Position numbers and translations under genes: made by a program. The notes below the pieces were generated by a model. It did no database searches and was not told the DNA's origin. It saw only the letters and a list, made by a program, of their open reading frames with translations. Below, in pieces: positions 62,872 to 64,000 of a stretch of DNA of 64,000 bases. Position 1 is the stretch's first letter. The number at the start of each line of letters is the position of its first letter. The stretch covers positions 62,001 to 126,000 of the forward strand of contig NZ_FNZN01000005.1 of NCBI RefSeq assembly GCF_900109345.1, in the 5' to 3' direction. Source of the stretch: Maribacter orientalis (lineage in GTDB: Bacteria; Bacteroidota; Bacteroidia; Flavobacteriales; Flavobacteriaceae).

Positions 62872-64000
62872 ATGAAGCAAGGCTTAAAATTCTTTTTCAT
62901 CCATTTTTTTGTAATTGTATTTTTTATCATTGGTGCTTTGGCATACTTCAGCCCTGTACTTCAAGGTAAAGTAATGTATCAGCATGACATTGCCCAATAC
63001 ACTGGGATGGCAAAGGAACAGAACGATTTTAGAAAATCGAAAGACCAAGAACCATATTGGACAAATAGCGCATTCGGTGGTATGCCCACGTATCAATTAG
63101 GCGCAAATTACCCTCATAATTATATTAAACAACTAGATCGATTAATTCGATTTTTACCAAGACCTGCCGATTATCTATTTTTATATTTTATAGGATTTTA
63201 TATTCTTCTTTGTTGTTTGAAAGTCGATTATCGTTTAGCTATTGTAGGAGCTTTAGCTTTTGGTTTTTCAACATACCTTATAATTATATTAGGTGCTGGG
63301 CACAACGCAAAAGCTCATGCCATTGCCTATTTACCAGTTCTTTTGGCTGGGATTGTTCTTGTTTTTAGGAAAAAATATCTTTGGGGTTTTGTATTAACGG
63401 CTTTGGCAATGGCTTTAGAAATCACTGCTAATCATTATCAAATGACCTATTACTTTATGCTACTTGTGCTGGTTTTGGGTATGGTGTATTTAGTTTATGC
63501 GATTAAGGAAAAACAAATTAAGCATTTTTTCATTTCTGTGGGTATCTTATTGCTAGCAGTTACTCTTGGTATCGCAGCAAATGCTACTGGTTTAATGGCA
63601 ACTAAAGAGTATGCAGATTGGAGTACACGTGGTAAAAGTGAATTGACCATAAACCCAGATGGTTCTGCAAAAGAAGATACGGGTGGTTTAAGTAAAGGAT
63701 ACATAACTAATTGGAGTTACGGTATTACAGAATCATTGAATTTGTTTGTCCCTCGTCTTTTTGGTGGAGCAAGTCAAGAAAATTTAGGTGAAGATTCGAA
63801 ATCTTTTAATTATTTAATTGACAAAGGCTTACCAAGATCAAGCGCTTTAAATTTTGTAAGCGGTTTGCCATTATATTGGGGTGATCAACCGGGTACATCA
63901 GGTCCGGCTTATTTAGGTGCCGTAATATTTTTTCTTTTTGTTTTAGGATTGTTCTTGGTAAAAGGAAAACATAAATGGTGGCTATTAATAGGTTCGTTAG
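62872..64000 (+). CDS. YfhO-family multi-pass membrane protein (partial)
   Basis: An open frame of 376 codons from the ATG at 62872 with no stop before the window edge. It starts MKQGLKFFFIHFFVIVFFII, has a periplasmic loop with LQGKVMYQHDIAQYTGMAKE and YWTNSAFGGMPTYQLGAN, then many hydrophobic helices. It continues through NAKAHAIAYLPVLLAG, SYGITESLNLFVPRLFGG and YWGDQPGTSGPAYLGAVIFF. The pattern of MAKExNDF and GMPTYQ with a GT-C-like membrane core is that of Bacteroidota YfhO proteins, which are linked to glycosylation of envelope polymers. The C-terminal part is missing. Confidence 0.87.
   Translation, partial: MKQGLKFFFIHFFVIVFFIIGALAYFSPVLQGKVMYQHDIAQYTGMAKEQNDFRKSKDQEPYWTNSAFGGMPTYQLGANYPHNYIKQLDRLIRFLPRPADYLFLYFIGFYILLCCLKVDYRLAIVGALAFGFSTYLIIILGAGHNAKAHAIAYLPVLLAGIVLVFRKKYLWGFVLTALAMALEITANHYQMTYYFMLLVLVLGMVYLVYAIKEKQIKHFFISVGILLLAVTLGIAANATGLMATKEYADWSTRGKSELTINPDGSAKEDTGGLSKGYITNWSYGITESLNLFVPRLFGGASQENLGEDSKSFNYLIDKGLPRSSALNFVSGLPLYWGDQPGTSGPAYLGAVIFFLFVLGLFLVKGKHKWWLLIGSL

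Noticed and set aside
1-64000. tRNA, rRNA, CRISPR, insertion sequence, prophage or attachment site
   Set aside because: No cloverleaf, repeat array, transposase, integrase or phage structural gene was recognised on either strand. The pass was by eye, so a diverged small RNA could be missed.

Overview
This 64 kb window is a low-GC (about one third G+C by eye) chromosomal segment of a marine-type member of the Flavobacteriaceae (Bacteroidota). The evidence is consistent: menaquinone genes in the flavobacterial order, CarboxypepD_reg/TonB-plug proteins, DUF2853, DUF4834, a short EbfC, Xaa-Pro and S9 peptidases, the Bacteroidota -7 box TAnnTTTG ahead of many genes, almost no Shine-Dalgarno sequences, and a probable sulfonolipid (capnine) gene pair. 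No rRNA, tRNA, CRISPR array, insertion sequence or prophage gene was seen; this is mostly core chromosome. The closest genus cannot be fixed by reading alone.

Layout. 1-7.5 kb: start of dnaN (cut by the edge), SAM hydroxide adenosyltransferase, phoH, purC, a DnaQ-like exonuclease overlapping a cyclic-nucleotide/CBS/DUF294 protein, and L-serine dehydratase. 7.5-11.8 kb: dnaK with an unusual upstream region, a secreted YD-like repeat protein, a GNAT enzyme and an esterase. 11.8-25.2 kb: menaquinone biosynthesis (hotdog thioesterase, menF, menD, menA, menC, menE) interleaved with DUF2853, cvfB, a SPOR-like protein, a LytTR regulator, a HisKA_2 sensor kinase, an SDR and a CPBP protease; menB is not here. 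25.3-33.5 kb: the most unusual stretch, three large exported proteins carrying carboxypeptidase-regulatory and TonB-plug domains but no outer-membrane barrel, joined to VWA/YfbK or to TPR plus DUF2135-like domains, with a secreted M24 peptidase among them.

33.5-47.1 kb: acyl-CoA carboxylase beta subunit, Gfo/Idh oxidoreductase, a 58-aa membrane protein, ettA, an MBL-fold lipoprotein, a GNAT, a coiled-coil membrane protein, fumC, a 57-aa membrane protein, a TonB receptor with a Gly/Tyr-rich partner, an ArsC-like protein, and prfB with a complete programmed +1 frameshift site. 47.2-50.5 kb: transglutaminase, alpha-E and circularly permuted ATP-grasp genes, the set known next to Anbu peptidase, but without Anbu. 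50.7-64 kb: zinc metalloprotease, threonine aldolase, YegP, a thioredoxin-fold pseudogene with three lesions, ebfC, an S9 peptidase, a cysteate-synthase/cysteate-acyltransferase-like pair (candidate capA/capB), an acyltransferase-like protein, an outer-membrane transporter-like protein, DUF4834 and the start of a YfhO-family membrane protein.

Functional links: the men genes supply the respiratory quinone; the capA/capB-like pair would supply sulfonolipid for the envelope; the plug-domain proteins, TonB receptor and peptidases are envelope functions. Several start codons were moved inward from the longest reading frame, because promoter boxes, signal peptides or family length point to a later start.
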